From: Kuschelorhynchus macadamiae
Lineage: Eukaryota; Arthropoda; Insecta; Coleoptera; Curculionidae
Assembly (NCBI GenBank): GCA_030620095.1
Contig: JAUTXW010001314.1
Span: 329,001 to 393,000 of the forward strand
DNA length: 64,000 bases
Direction of reading: 5' to 3'
The notes beneath the pieces were generated by a model that made no database searches, was not told the origin of the DNA, and worked only from the letters and a program-made list of their open reading frames with translations. Position numbers and translations under genes: made by a program. Positions 12,406 to 24,136 of this stretch are shown piece after piece; positions within the stretch are counted from its first letter, which is position 1; each line of letters opens with the position of its first letter.

Positions 12406-14061
12406 TAATTTGGTATACAGCCATTAAACTCCATTATATTTGATCCGCATTTGTCAATCTCAGTTAGTTGTGTATGTGTTGTAGACGATAACCTACGAGT
12501 AACAAGTTAAAATGGCAATGGCGTCACGTCCATAAGAAAAAAGGTAGCTTTCGTCGTTCATCCCCATTTTATAGAAAATTAAAAATATCATAACTTGGTT
12601 ATGTCATACTTGAACAAAACAACATAAAGCGGTATTTTAAGGAAACACAAAATAAAACGAAACAAATTGTTATGGTGGATAACTTTATTCGTCTTTTTAT
12701 AGTCGTAGACACTTGATATTAAGTAATTTTCTCAGTAAAGAAATGCAGCTATCTTCAAAGTAAAAGTCCAATAGAACGCCATTGTTTATTTTCAACTCCC
12801 CGATAAATATTTAGCTAAGATGTTTATTTTAGTGAGTATAAAGATTAAACATTCATACAAATTAAAAAAAGAATCACTCTTTATAACAAGATATTTAACG
12901 ACAATTACTATTTAAACCAAATTACAAAATTAAACTTTTGAGATTTAAATTGGCCGATATATTTGACCAAAATTTATTGAAACTTAACGAATTTTAAAGG
13001 CGCGTAATTTTTTTCAGCTATCATCGCCATATTCACCAAAGAAATTGCTTGCGTTTTAATTTTAGGTCCTCAGCATAGCTAGAAAACTAACTGGAACGCA
13101 TGTATCCTACCTTAACAACTAACGTATTCTATATACGCTCAACACCATTTTCCCAGTTTGAGTGTTTGTAGTCGCCATAACTATTTTATTTGTATTAAAA
13201 AGAACCACACATATTACATATATAAACAGAACGTGGCGACACCAAGTCGCGGTTACTTCATCGAAAATTTTTGTGGTAACAATGGCGTACTCATGACTAA
13301 AAGTGCTATTTGGGATATAAAAAATAATTATTTTAAGTTTTAAAAGGCTTTTTCATAAACTTTCTAAATTAAAGTTTCTGGAATGTTGAGATCTTATATC
13401 TTTAAAACTACAATATAAAATATTTTTAAAAACGCCATTTTAAAAGCTTATAACGTATATGAAATAAAATGAAAGGTAAAATTGTGTGACTTTTCATAAA
13501 GTAATTGATTTATTGAAATCCTAATGCCAGGAGCCGAAAAATAGGGATTTTTAGCGAAATAACGTACTAATAAAAAATAAAAAAGGGGTCATCAGGCACA
13601 CTATTGAATTTTGTTTTAAATGATAGCTTTTGAACAAAATTAATTTTTGCGATGCCGCCTGAATGAGGCAATACATATATCCAGCCGCTGGTAGAGTGCA
13701 TTCAAGTAGCGCCATTTTAAAAACATGCAATATGAAATAAAGTGAATTAAATATCTTCTCAGAAAATTTTCGATTTATTAAAGTCCCTTCTTAGTGAGCT
13801 AACACAGTAAATAAACGCGCCTCAAACTTGCCCGCGCTATTCCGCCATTTCTAAGTTTTATTCCAATATGTTTACCACTCTGGTACTAAATATAATTCCT
13901 GTGCGACGACAGTTTAGCATTTAATTTTGAATTTATATTTTTGCTTGTTTCTTAAATCTCTAAAAACAAGTTTACTGTAAACCTAAATCGCTTTTGCTTG
14001 CGCAGCAAAGTTGTTCGACTTTGAGCGTTTATAAATATTTATAATCAGCAGCAAGAGTTAG
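12406..14061. other. No gene seen
   Basis: AT-rich sequence matching copy B (30710-33180), except that copy B carries an extra insertion at 31758-32573. Short frames such as 13158-13343 have no recognisable motif. Confidence 0.4.
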
Positions 14062-14136
14062 GGTACGAGCGAGGATCGAACCCGCATCTCTGGATCACTA
14101 GTTCATCGCTCTAACCTATTGCGCTATTATCGTACC
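14062..14136 (-). tRNA. tRNA-like sequence, probably not a functional gene
   Basis: Seventy-five nt on the minus strand fold as a tRNA. The acceptor GGTACGA/TCGTACC pairs fully, the T-stem is GCGGG/CTCGC with loop TTCGATC, and the anticodon loop CTAGTGA would read AGT. The D-stem is poor and the anticodon stem has two mismatches. Related copies lie at 33183-33246 and 35601-35673, each next to the same non-tRNA sequence, which suggests a tRNA-derived repeat rather than a working gene. Confidence 0.5.
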
Positions 14137-16001
14137 ACTGATAAGCAATTTCTTAGAACTTGTACATATTCAAACCCAGGAGTATCGTAACCATTGTTGA
14201 TCCTGCCAAATATTCTAATCTTATGGCGCGGCGTTCCTGACTGGACGTCAAATCTGACATCGCTATTAGGTACCGTGCATATTAATAAATTTATAATGTT
14301 TACACGTGGAACAGAGAATTAGAGTATTATATAAAAAGGGTTTTGTACGTTAAGTTTATAAAGAACTGATGTTGAAAATGTGTCAACAAAATATGTTGAT
14401 GTTACTCAACTAAAAAACTCTCAAACGGAAAATTAACTGACATTTAACATTTCTTGATTAATCGGCTATTTCTTCGAATCAAGAAGCAATATTGCCAAGA
14501 ATAATTTCATATTGCCAGCGTAGGACAAACATTTTTAGTGCATTTTTTTTATACAGGACCATTTTTTACCATTGTGTGTTTGCTTTAAACTTAGTTATGA
14601 CAAGTGAATACTTTTTGAAGCTTCGAAATAAGAAAGCCGAAGTCGCCAAGCAGCGCAAACAAAATATTTTTATAATTAAAAATTAGATCATTTTGTAGTG
14701 TAGATCCAAAAGACTTTCCCCCAGTGACAAATATGGACATTGTTAGTTACCCAGTTCTTCAATTTAAATTATGTATATCCAAGTTACACTTAGTTCAATC
14801 TGTGTTTAAATTTTGTGCTGCATTCGGTACATATTTTTTTTATAAATAAAACATATATATGTCAATAAAACCAACTTGTTTTTATTTAAATAAATTGTCA
14901 AGAATATGAATTATAAGTTGTCTTTACAATAAACCTGATGACGAGTGTAAAGAAACTCAATTTTTATCAGCATAATGAAACATTTACTCTTTACTAGACT
15001 TGAAGTTACTTATGTCTACAAAAAATTATATACTTGCACTCTAGGACAGGATTATACCATGGAGTGAGCCCCTAAAAAAAAATTGTAACATTTTGTTCCC
15101 ATCTTATTTTTTTGAGAAGTTATCGAGAAACTCAAAATTTTGAAAAGAGTGTCCCAGCCATTATCCTACTTGAGAAACACTTTTGGCAAATCTTAATATT
15201 AAGTAAATAATAACCTTGTATATGGTTATCATAGCTTTATTTATTATATATTAAATATTTAGTTCCTAAAATACGTAATAAACTTCCAGCTTCCACATAC
15301 GATGAATTCATTAAGTTTCAGATAGAATATAAAAAAGATTTATTACTCGTATAATGAATTTACCTCACTTTCTCAACAAAAAAATAATTACAGTTAGATA
15401 AAGGTTAAAATTATTTAAAAAATCTTTTTCAAAATGGTGCATACAATTAATGATAATTATTTATAATCCCTAAAACATAAAAAAATAATACAGCATTAAA
15501 ATATGTAACGGTACAAAATAAAATATAACGTTTTCAAACAACGATTAGATTTTTAATCTGTCTCGATTGAGAATCATAATAATTGTTAACTAGCTAGATT
15601 AATTTTAGTTTTTTATAAATGATTAATATGAAATGTTTTGCACACACTTAGGCCTAATTTGATTTAGTAGTACGTAAACCTTATTGTAGCAATCCACTTC
15701 AGTCACATCGACGAAAGTACATTCAATTGTTTCCATATCTAAAATTGCAAATTTTTGAAACTTACAAATAAAAGTAACTTTGTGTCTTCTCCCTCTACAT
15801 CCTCAATTTGCAATACAACAAAAAGAAGGTATTTTAAGGTAAAAAAAAAGAAATAAATAACAAAACTCTCATATACTCCCGTGTAAAAATTCGATTTATT
15901 TGTCCTACGCCCGTCAAAAACAGCTGATCGGTGACGTTCAACTGACAGATCGTTGGAATGCCCAATAAAGGGTTAGCAACAAGTTAGGTTAGGTTAGGAA
16001 A
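14137..16001. other. Spacer between duplication copies, no gene
   Basis: Bases 14150-14262 match 35490-35600 in inverted orientation. From about 14870 to 15970 the sequence matches 56100-57128, including ATCGGTGACGTTCAACTGA near the end. Around 15983 are three TTAGG-type units, too few to call telomeric. The frame at 14492-14686 is unremarkable. Confidence 0.45.
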
Positions 16002-16441
16002 CGGTACTGGGTTAGTACCCGGTTAGGCGCCGAAGACATAATCATTGAAGCTATAACATAAAAACGCTACAGCTCAATCACTGGCAACGTAGAGGCAGTA
16101 TTTGACTCGATACGATGAGGTTATATGGCAACAAGGATTCTTTTATTTCTAATCCTGTATTAGAGAGTTTTGGCATTGCAATGTTTTTAAGATTATAGAA
16201 AATTTGACAAGCTTTTTTTGGTTCAAAATCCCTTAATCCGCAAATTTTTTTAATTCGTACTATATGAAATAGGCTTTAATTTAAAATTTTAAAAATTCGC
16301 AAAATCCGAAATATTTGCTCTCAACAGAACTCAAAGTTTAAATTAATACCATGTAATTTCCAAATTTAGTAAACAGAATTTAAAAACGTAAATATTTTGT
16401 AAAATATTAGCACAAAAAAATGAGTCATACCAGACTTCAAA

Positions 16442-16445
16442 CATT
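16442..16445. repeat. Target-site duplication (left copy)
   Basis: CATT, repeated at 24137-24140. Copy A shows a single similar site, which confirms the boundaries. Confidence 0.85.
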
Positions 16446-16669
16446 AATTTTATATTCAAACTTGTAACTTGTATTTTTAAAAACTTTATTTTTATTTAAA
16501 ATACGAAATTACAATGAATGTTGACCGATCTAGAGCTACTTAATGACTAAAGATGGTTACTCATTCTCCTGTATTTATATAAAAATAGTGCTGAACTAGC
16601 AAGAATGAATGAGTAATTGGAAATACAATGCTTAATTCTAAATGATTCATCGGAAGTGGCCATATAATT
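16446..16669 (-). repeat. 3' LTR
   Basis: 224 bp. Read on the minus strand it starts AATTATATGG and ends ATATAAAATT. It contains a TATATAAATA box and, downstream of it, AATAAA. One mismatch separates it from the other LTR. Confidence 0.95.
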
Positions 16670-16681
16670 CCTCCCTCCTTA
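16670..16681 (-). other. Polypurine tract
   Basis: Minus strand TAAGGAGGGAGG directly abuts the 3' LTR and would prime plus-strand DNA synthesis. Its first three bases are the env stop codon. Confidence 0.85.
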
Positions 16682-18298
16682 AGTTTGAGAAAATCGGGGT
16701 TGATTTTCGAGAGATTCTAATTTTATGTCCACTTTTACATTTTCTTTAGATTTTTTATTTCTACAATAATAATACAAGAAACCTATGATGATTGTGAATA
16801 TTACAATAATAATTATTATTAGAGTAATTGAAACTCCAGAGCTTACAAAGTCCATTTGTTTTAGGGGATGAATTATTAATCTTTTAGCATTCTCTAAATC
16901 TTCATTGATTTTATCAAGATTTATTTCTTTTAGTTCCAAGGGTTCAATATCTTGGATTAATTTTTCATCAATATTTATTGATGGGAGTTTTAGTCTTAAA
17001 CTAATTGTTTCTAGTTTTTGAGAATCGTAAATATTATTTTGGATTTTTACTTTGCAATCTGAAGGCGATATTAAGGATACTTTGTCAATAGTTTCAACGC
17101 TATGTTGATTTGGACATTGAAAGTATATGCTTTCTTTCGAAGCAGGTATAATTATAAGGAAATTGTCTTCAAGTTGTGTTATAGAAGTTTTATTATATTT
17201 AATTGGTATTAGTGGACAATGGTTTGTCAAATTAATTGTTTGAGGTATACAGGGTTCGTTTTTATTCAGTGTCTCTCTAGAACATAAAGATATATTTTCT
17301 ATCTTATAACAATTTTCTTTTGAGTTGTAAAAGTCATCTGTAGATCTCAATAAATACAGATTATTTAAAATCGTTATTTGATTATTTATTGGTATTGGAT
17401 ATATTCGATAAAGTATATAAGGTTTCTCTAAAATTAAAGGTATTGCAATATAAAATATAATTAGATCGTTCTTAATTGTCACATCTGCGTGTGCTACTTC
17501 GTAATATTTAATTATATTATCGAAATGAATACGACTCTCGGGTCTTATCTTTGCAATTATTCTGCGAAGTTCTTTATACTTAATAATACTGTGATGCATA
17601 ATGTTTATTTCCGCGAAATTTATTGCAGTTTGCAAATTACTTTTTATGTCATGAATGACACGTAGATTAGTCTCAATATTGTCTAGCGTAACAATATAGT
17701 AAGACGAAGTGGTTGTTGTATGAGTCATATTAGTGAGGTCTTCCATTCGGGTTAATAATTTTTGCTGATTAGTTTTAATATTAGTCAGCTGTGCGTCAAG
17801 ATCTTTTGTTAATTGTTTTACAATAGTCTGGGTTGCAGATAAATCTTTATGTAAGATTTCTTGATTTTCTTGTAATATTTTAATATAATTGTCGTATCTT
17901 TCTCCATCATCGGCATCTAATGTACCATAGAGATATTTTTGTGCTTTTCCTAGGAAATTGAAAAGTCCGCGTTTAGTTCGCTTTTGTGGGGTAGTATAAT
18001 GTTTAACAAATAATTCGATTGATTCTATTTGATCGAAAAGGTTACGTGTTCTTATAGATAAAAGTTGGTATATAGGTGCGTATAGATTACTTAGGGTATT
18101 ATTAATTTGTGTAAGTGTTAATTTCGAGTTTTCTACACAATCTTTTATATTAGTTAGATTTACATGATAATAGACATGATGATAACCTGTTATTATGTAA
18201 CCTGTTGATTGGTAAACTGGTAACAAAGGGTTATTTAATTCTTCTATTTTATATTGTGCGTTGACAAGTAGTGGGAGTAGTATCAGGATCTTCTTCAT
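16679..18298 (-). CDS. Envelope fusion protein of errantivirus type
   Basis: An open frame of 539 residues. It has a hydrophobic signal segment at residues 1-14 (MKKILILLPLLVNA), a basic furin-type cleavage site near residue 109 (RTKR followed by a glycine/phenylalanine-rich start as in fusion peptides), a long helical middle, and a membrane anchor near residues 490-515 rich in isoleucine, followed by a short basic tail. This is the layout of insect errantivirus env proteins, related to baculovirus F proteins. The ATG lies 22 bp past the stop of the integrase frame, and a good splice acceptor lies between them, so expression from a spliced mRNA is expected. Unlike gag and pol, I see no stop or frameshift. 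Whether it is expressed cannot be judged. Confidence 0.9.
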   Translation of the reverse strand: MKKILILLPLLVNAQYKIEELNNPLLPVYQSTGYIITGYHHVYYHVNLTNIKDCVENSKLTLTQINNTLSNLYAPIYQLLSIRTRNLFDQIESIELFVKHYTTPQKRTKRGLFNFLGKAQKYLYGTLDADDGERYDNYIKILQENQEILHKDLSATQTIVKQLTKDLDAQLTNIKTNQQKLLTRMEDLTNMTHTTTTSSYYIVTLDNIETNLRVIHDIKSNLQTAINFAEINIMHHSIIKYKELRRIIAKIRPESRIHFDNIIKYYEVAHADVTIKNDLIIFYIAIPLILEKPYILYRIYPIPINNQITILNNLYLLRSTDDFYNSKENCYKIENISLCSRETLNKNEPCIPQTINLTNHCPLIPIKYNKTSITQLEDNFLIIIPASKESIYFQCPNQHSVETIDKVSLISPSDCKVKIQNNIYDSQKLETISLRLKLPSINIDEKLIQDIEPLELKEINLDKINEDLENAKRLIIHPLKQMDFVSSGVSITLIIIIIVIFTIIIGFLYYYCRNKKSKENVKVDIKLESLENQPRFSQT

Positions 18299-18312
18299 TT
18301 TGTCAGTAAGTT

Positions 18313-18326
18313 CCTGAAAATTACGA
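18313..18326 (-). promoter_or_regulatory. Probable splice acceptor for env mRNA
   Basis: Minus strand GTAATTTTCAG ends at 18314, 16 nt before the env ATG. Errantivirus env is known to be made from a spliced subgenomic RNA. The donor was not identified. Confidence 0.5.
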
Positions 18327-19904
18327 ACGTCTTTTAATATCTTTTGGGTGTCTTTGATTTTTAAAAGTAGTTAGTTTGTATTTTGGTTCTAACTTTAATG
18401 GTAATTTTCGAGGTGTATGTAATAGTTGTTTTGTAGCTTCAGCTATTTCCGGGTCAATCTCGCGTTTTTCGTTTAATTTAGCTAGGACATTAGCCTTTTT
18501 CGCACTTAATTTTAGATTTATTTTTTCATTAAGTTCACTAAATATTTGGGCGAGTTCGTGAATGTAATCAGTTTGTATTTGATTTATATTTTTCTCAAAA
18601 TTTAATTGATAATTTAAATTTCCTTTTAATATTTGAAATGGTGTATATTCATGTGTTGAATGTATACTGTTATTATAATTAAGGATTGCGATATCCATTA
18701 ATTCTTGTATTGTTTTATTTCAATGTTCGTTTCTAAGGACAATAAGACTTTCTTTCAAAGTTGAATGCCATCTTTCGATTGGTGAGTTCGAATTTGGATT
18801 ATAGGGTGTAGTAAAATGTAATTCGATCTGATAAGTCTTGCAAAGGTCTTGTACTAAATTACTTTTAAAGCTTTGTGCATTATCAGTTGTAATTTTACAG
18901 GGTGTACCATGATGTGAAAAGAATTTAATTAGATTTTGACAAATCTCTATTGATGTTTCATTTACAGGGTATGCTGTAGCAAATTTAGAGAAGTTATCTA
19001 TTATTGTCAAATATTTTTGACCTGAAATGGAATATATATCCATATAAATATGTTCCATGGGTTTACAGCCTGTTGGTGTTGGTTTAAAAATTACTTTATA
19101 GGGATGTCTATCGTATTTGGTTTTTTGACATATTTCACATGTATTAACAAAATTAATTACGTCTTTTTCAAGGCTTTGCCAATAATATCTTTGCTTTATA
19201 TTTTTTATATTTTCAGTCATTCCTCTATGGGATGTTTTAGTGATATGATATCTTTCAATTATTTCTTTTTGTTCATTTACGTCTACGACGTCCTCTAATA
19301 GTGTATTAGAAATAACAAGGTTGTAGGCGTTATTTTGAAAGGTTTCTTGGAAAATTCGAATTATTATTGGTTCTAATTCTTTATTAGGAAAGTGTAAACA
19401 ATAAGTATCTGGGGGTAAATAATCTCTTAAGAGCCTTTGGATTATTTCGGTTATTGGGTTTTGATTTATAAAAATGATTAATCGCTTTTTGGTTTCAAAT
19501 AATTTTTTAGTGACAACATAAGGTTGTTCCTTTTCAGTCCATTTAAATATGATTTGATTTTTAAAAGTGTTCAGGGCTTTACTAACATACGGGGCTCCTA
19601 ATATGGGGTCTTCTCTTGACGTATGTATAGTTTCTGTGTCTGAGTTGTTTTGATTAATTTTTTCTTCGTCATTTATTTTACTTGTTGATGGCAATGGCGA
19701 TGGTGTTTTAATTGGTTTATTTGGGGGTTTAATTTGAATATCGGAAATTATATTAATTTTTGGTTTCTTCTTTTCTTTATTTATCTTTTTTGGTTTTTCG
19801 AATAGGTTTTCTTGGGTGTCAAAGAAATGTTTTATTTTTTCATGCCAAATATATTGGTCGTCAGAGTTTTCTTCTTTTTCACATACTGCTGACATATGCG
19901 TCAT
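18321..19904 (-). pseudogene. Integrase part of pol, frameshift and stop
   Basis: The zinc-binding region reads HITKTSHRG...CEICQKTKYD. The catalytic core has its aspartates in YMDIYSISGQKYL and TTDNAQSF and the glutamate in NPNSNSPIERWHS. A TGA at 18722..18720 interrupts the same frame; the C-terminal part continues from 18719 to the stop at 18321. A frame change also separates this segment from the RNase H segment near 19895. The integrase would insert the DNA copy into the host chromosome. In this copy it cannot be made as part of one polyprotein. Confidence 0.9.
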
Positions 19905-20673
19905 ATGGTGATTTTATTATTTCGGTTGGGTACAATTCTTGAGGTGGTCTTGAAAGTGCATCGGCGTTGGAATTTAAGGTTCCTTTTTTATATTGAATAT
20001 CATATTCATATTCTTGCAGTTTTAATCGCCATCTTACTAATTTTGAATTCGGTTCTTTTATTGAGAACAGCCATTGTAATGGTTTATGGTCTGTTACAAT
20101 TGTGAATTTTCTGCCAAATAAGTAAGGTCTGAAATATTTTGTTGCCCAAACAATAGCAAGAAGTTCTTTTTCTATTGTTGAGTAGTTGCATTCTGATTGA
20201 TTCAGAGTTCTGCTAGCAAATGCTATAGGTAGGTCGTTTCCTATTTTTCCTTGTGAAAGTATTGCTCCAATAGCGTAATTTGAAGCATCAGTGGTTAAAA
20301 TAAAAGGTTTACTAAAATCTGGGTGTTGTAATATAGGGTCATTAGTTAAGATATTTTTACATAGATTGAATGCGGTAATAAATGCTTTATCATGATTTAT
20401 TTTAACGTTTTTCTTTAAACAATGAGTCAAAGGTTTCGTTATTTTTGCAAAATTCTTTATAAATTTTCGGTAGTAACCGACTAAACCGAGAAATGATTTT
20501 ATTTCTTTTGGTGTTTTAGGGATTTTAAAATTTTTTATTGCTTCGATTTTTTTGGGATTTGGTTTGATACCGTCAGGGGTAATAACATGACCTAAAAATT
20601 CAATTGTCTTATGCAAAAATTCGGATTTATCTAATTGGATTTTCATGTTAAAAGAACTTAATCTGTTAAATAC
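19879..20673 (-). pseudogene. RNase H part of pol
   Basis: It continues the reverse transcriptase frame after a TAA at 20676..20674. It has the connection region (FLGHVITPDGIKPNPKKIEA, LGLVGYYRKFI) and RNase H motifs (TDASNYAIGAIL, SRTLNQSE, TIEKELLAIVWA, VTDHKPLQWL, NADALSR). It runs into a stop at 19879 because of a frameshift against the integrase segment. Confidence 0.9.
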
Positions 20674-22110
20674 TTATTTTAAAGAGTCTAAATGTTCTTG
20701 AAGACTGGTTGAAAAGATAATTATATCGTCCATATATACAAGACATATTTTTCCTTGTAATCCGCGTAAAACGTTATACATTGCACGCTGAAAAGTGGAA
20801 GGTGCATTTTTTAGTCCGAAGGGCATTCTGGTATATTCATAATGTCCATGTTCTACATTGAATGCTGTTTTTGGTATACTTTTTGGGTCCATTTCTATTT
20901 GATGAAAACCGCTGGCTAAGTCAAGTGTTGTAAAATATTGACTTCTACCAAGTTTATCAAGTATATCTGCGATATTTGGAATAGGATATCTATCTTCTAT
21001 AGTCTTTTCATTGATTTTTCTGTAATCTATCACTAGACGCCATTTTCTTTGTCCTGATGCGTCAACTTTCTTCGGGACGATCCACACAGGGGAACTCCAG
21101 GGAGAATTTGAAGGTTGAATGATACCATCTTGTAGCATTTGATCTATTTGTCTGTCTACTTCTTGTTTATGTATGAATGGGTATCTGTAACTTTTCGCAT
21201 GTACGGGTATTTCATCCGTAGTCTTAATAGTGTGTTTGACTTGATTGAAAAATGTTAATTTATCTCCGGGTTTATGTAAAATATTTTGAAAGTTTTTAAT
21301 AAGTTTAAAAAGTTCTTTACGTTCTTCAAAGTTTAGGTGTTCGTGCCTAATTAGTGATTTTAAATCGATATCTTCGATTATGTTTTTTTTATTAATTTGA
21401 TTCTGATTTGGTTCGAAATTTATTATTTCAAAATTATTAAGCTCGATTGGTCTTAAGGGTAAATTATCATTAGTGGTTTCTTTTAGAATAAAATATTTTT
21501 CTGTATGGTTAAAAATATCAATAGCGTCCGTGTTATTTTTTACTTCTATTTGGGTAGGTTGAATTTCTATATTTTCGTCTAAATAATAGGGCATTAACCA
21601 AGTAGTGTCATTTGGTCGCGAAGTTTTCAAAATTACTTTTTGAATTGTTTTAGGTGGTATTTCAATTGTATATTCATCAAAATTTTGCCTATATTGAAAG
21701 GGTATTTCTAAATATTGGTTTTTCAATTTTTTATTTTTTAAATCAATATTTAAATTTAATTTACAGTCTTTAATTCCGATTATTCCATCAAAATATTCAT
21801 GGAATGAATATAAAATAAATTCTATTGGTTCGGTTATACCAAAGCTTAAAAATAAAGGAATAGTAGCTTTACTTTTTGCTTTCTTTGAACCTGCACAAGT
21901 TTGAAGGGTGCTTACGTAAGGTTTAATACATTCGGGAAAATATGTTTCTGCTAAAGAGGGTCTAAGTAGGGATGCATGAGAACCTGTATCAATTAGTAGT
22001 CGAATATTATAATTCGGTATTTCTACATAGGGTAATTGATTTACTTGAAAACTGTTTAAAGTTAAGCAAGGTTTTCGTCCGAGGCTGATATATGAAAATT
22101 TTCTATTTGC
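20674..22110 (-). pseudogene. Protease and reverse transcriptase part of pol
   Basis: The protease active site D-T-G is coded at 21990..21982 (LLIDTGSHASLL), followed by FDGIIGIKDC. The reverse transcriptase shows SPWSSPVWIVPKK, LVIDYRKINEKT, FTTLDLASGFHQI, MPFGLKNAPSTFQ and the catalytic LVYMDDIIIFS. The frame ends at a TAA at 20676..20674, in line with the RNase H segment, so this is a nonsense change. There is no ATG at the start. The pol frame is open through the end of gag and lies one base back from it, which fits expression by -1 ribosomal frameshifting. Confidence 0.92.
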
Positions 22111-23362
22111 TCGACTAAATTTTCATTATCTAATTCACATGTTTCATCAAAATTTTGATAATCTTGATCATAATTGTCAAATTCGGAGTTTTCTTCATTA
22201 TATAACTCGTCATTATTGGGTTCATTATTTTCTAAATGCGTTAATTCTTGGAATGTAAATTTCGGGTGATGTTGTTGTTGGGGTTGTTGTTTATAGAAAG
22301 TTTGTTGTTGTTGTGGTTGCTGTCTGGCAAAAGTTTGTTGTTGTTGTCTTCATGGTGGCATTGTTTTTTGTACACTCACACCTGACATTGGTTGTGGGTA
22401 TTGTTGTTTAGGATATTGATTGCCTTTTTGATTAAATGTTTGATTTTGTACTCGATTAAAAAATTGATTTGGTGGTTTTGGTTTAAAAGATGAGTTTGGA
22501 AAATTATTCGATCTATTTACCAAAAATTTATTGGTGGCGTTTTCTGATTGCTAAGTAAATTATTTGATCTACTATTTTGCAAATAATTATTTTTAAAATT
22601 ATTTTGACTAGTTAAGATTTCATAATTGGTTACAATATCAATTGCATGGTCTAAATTTTGGGGATTTTGAACGATTAATAAAGTTCTTAATTCGCTTGAA
22701 ATATTTGCAAGAAGGTTTTGAGTTGCTGTTAATTCATTTTGTGCTATAATTATATTTCTAGCTTCAATATTACTTATTTCTGTACAAGTTTTCGTATTTA
22801 TTTTGGTGACTAAGGCTTTGAGTTTTTGTATATAATCTAAAGTTGATTCGCCTTTTCTTGAAAAGAATATTAATTGTTGTTGTAAATTAGCTCTTGTTAT
22901 TGGATCACTAAATTTTTGTTTTAATGAGTTTTTTATTTCTGGCCAAGTATTAAGATCTGGTCTAGTTAAAAGAAAATCTTCGGCTGATCCTATAATTTTT
23001 GATTTAATTGCCAAAATTACAAATTCTTGTTGGGAAGTATCAGTATTAAAATATCTTGTATAAAAAGTATCTATTTGATTAATAAAAGATTCAAGACGTG
23101 ATGGGGTACCATCGAAAGTTTTTAAAAGTGAAACAGTACTTCTCAAAGCGTCTGCCATCTTATTAATGTTAGTATCTACACTTATACTAGGGTTAAAAAT
23201 ATTTTCTAAATTAATGTCTGAATAAATTTCTGTTAATACACTTGCAGATTGATTTTCAAAACTACTTTGTAATAATCTACTTTTAGAAGGATTTTCTAAA
23301 CTATTTCTTCGAAATGTTTTAGGATAAGTAATGTCTTTACTACAATTCTTAAATTTACTCAT
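22062..23362 (-). pseudogene. gag, frameshifted and interrupted
   Basis: ATG at 23362 opens 281 codons, with capsid-like sequence around LKTFDGTPSRLESFINQID and a helical middle. The frame closes at 22517, next to a run of T. The downstream part continues in another frame: basic and asparagine-rich, then repeated glutamine blocks (around 22270-22350), then an acidic tail ending at 22062. One TGA at about 22350 interrupts that tail. No zinc knuckle is visible, as in many errantivirus gags. At least one indel and one stop are present. Confidence 0.85.
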
Positions 23363-23900
23363 TAAATATGTACTTAACTACTGTTAACTGCGTTAACATT
23401 TGTTTTCTTTACAACTAAAATAATTAGTGAAAGTTATTCAAATAATTGTTCAATACAATTGCTTTAATTCAATTATTCACTTTTCTTTCTTCACACAAAA
23501 AAATTTGTCTTTGTTCAAAAAAAAATTCTTTCTTCAAAAATTTCAAAACTTAATTAACAGGGATCTCAACTATAAGGGAAGTAAGTAAATATCTTACAAT
23601 GTGTCCCAAGTCTTGGTCCTGTATCAAACGATGCTTTGCTGAAGAGATGAACTGTTCAGGTTGGCTACCGCTTGTCTTGGACGCTAGCACAGGCCAAATC
23701 GTCCTTACTGGCTTCTCGAATGGCGTACCAATAATCGATGTACCAGGAGTCACAAGTGCCTAGTTTGGTTGTAGATGTGCCTGATCCTTGTCTTAACTGT
23801 TGAAACAGAAAGATGCAGCACTGATAATCCTTATGGAGATGAAACGTTGTTACACTCCGATTTCAGGATAACCTTTTTTCGCACTCCGAAAAGGAATCCT
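23363..23900 (-). other. Untranslated leader of the LTR element
   Basis: Sequence between the primer-binding site and the gag start, without a conserved frame. It would carry packaging signals and the env splice donor, none of which I could pinpoint. Confidence 0.6.
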
Positions 23901-23913
23901 ACCGACTGCGCCA
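23901..23913 (-). other. tRNA-Ser-type primer-binding site
   Basis: Minus strand TGGCGCAGTCGGT follows the 5' LTR, sharing the first T with it. It is complementary to the 3' end of insect serine tRNAs (CGACTGCGCCA), the primer used by the 17.6/297/ZAM group. Confidence 0.85.
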
Positions 23914-24136
23914 ATTTTATATTCAAACTTGTAACTTGTATTTTTAAAAACTTTATTTTTATTTAAAATACGAAATTACAATGAATGTTGACCGATCTAG
24001 AGCTACTTAATGACTAAAGATGGTTACTCATTCTCCTGTATTTATATAAAAATTGTGCTGAACTAGCAAGAATGAATGAGTAATTGGAAATACAATGCTT
24101 AATTCTAAATGATTCATCGGAAGTGGCCATATAATT
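23913..24136 (-). repeat. 5' LTR
   Basis: 224 bp, identical to the 3' LTR except at 24054. The TATA box at about 24040-24050 (minus TATATAAATA) is the likely promoter of the element. Confidence 0.95.

Larger units (their letters stand above)
16446..24136 (-). mobile_element. Errantivirus-like Ty3/gypsy LTR retrotransposon with env
   Basis: A 7691-bp element on the minus strand: 5' LTR (24136..23913), primer-binding site, gag, pol (protease, reverse transcriptase, RNase H, integrase), env, polypurine tract, 3' LTR (16669..16446). It is flanked by a 4-bp target duplication CATT (16442-16445 and 24137-24140). LTRs ending in AATT, a serine tRNA primer site, 4-bp duplications and a third env frame are the hallmarks of insect errantiviruses. 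The two LTRs differ at one position (16587 A, 24054 T), so insertion was recent relative to the age of the surrounding duplication. gag and pol carry several breaks; env is open. Confidence 0.95.

Noticed and set aside
14932..14958. CTGATGACGAGTGTAAAG as a further hammerhead core (also near 56217)
   Set aside because: No stem II can be formed between CUGAUGA and a following GAAA, and the two sites are just copies of one duplicated spacer.
15983..16000. TTAGG-type repeats as an interstitial telomere
   Set aside because: Only about three units, consistent with chance in such DNA; a similar short run near 26370 is imperfect.
18376..20105. Plus-strand frames at 18376-18561, 19050-19298, 19760-19942 and 19896-20105
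   Set aside because: They are antisense to the pol region of the LTR element.
23550..23966. Two short frames in the leader of the LTR element
   Set aside because: No similarity to viral or host proteins, and they lie in the untranslated leader.
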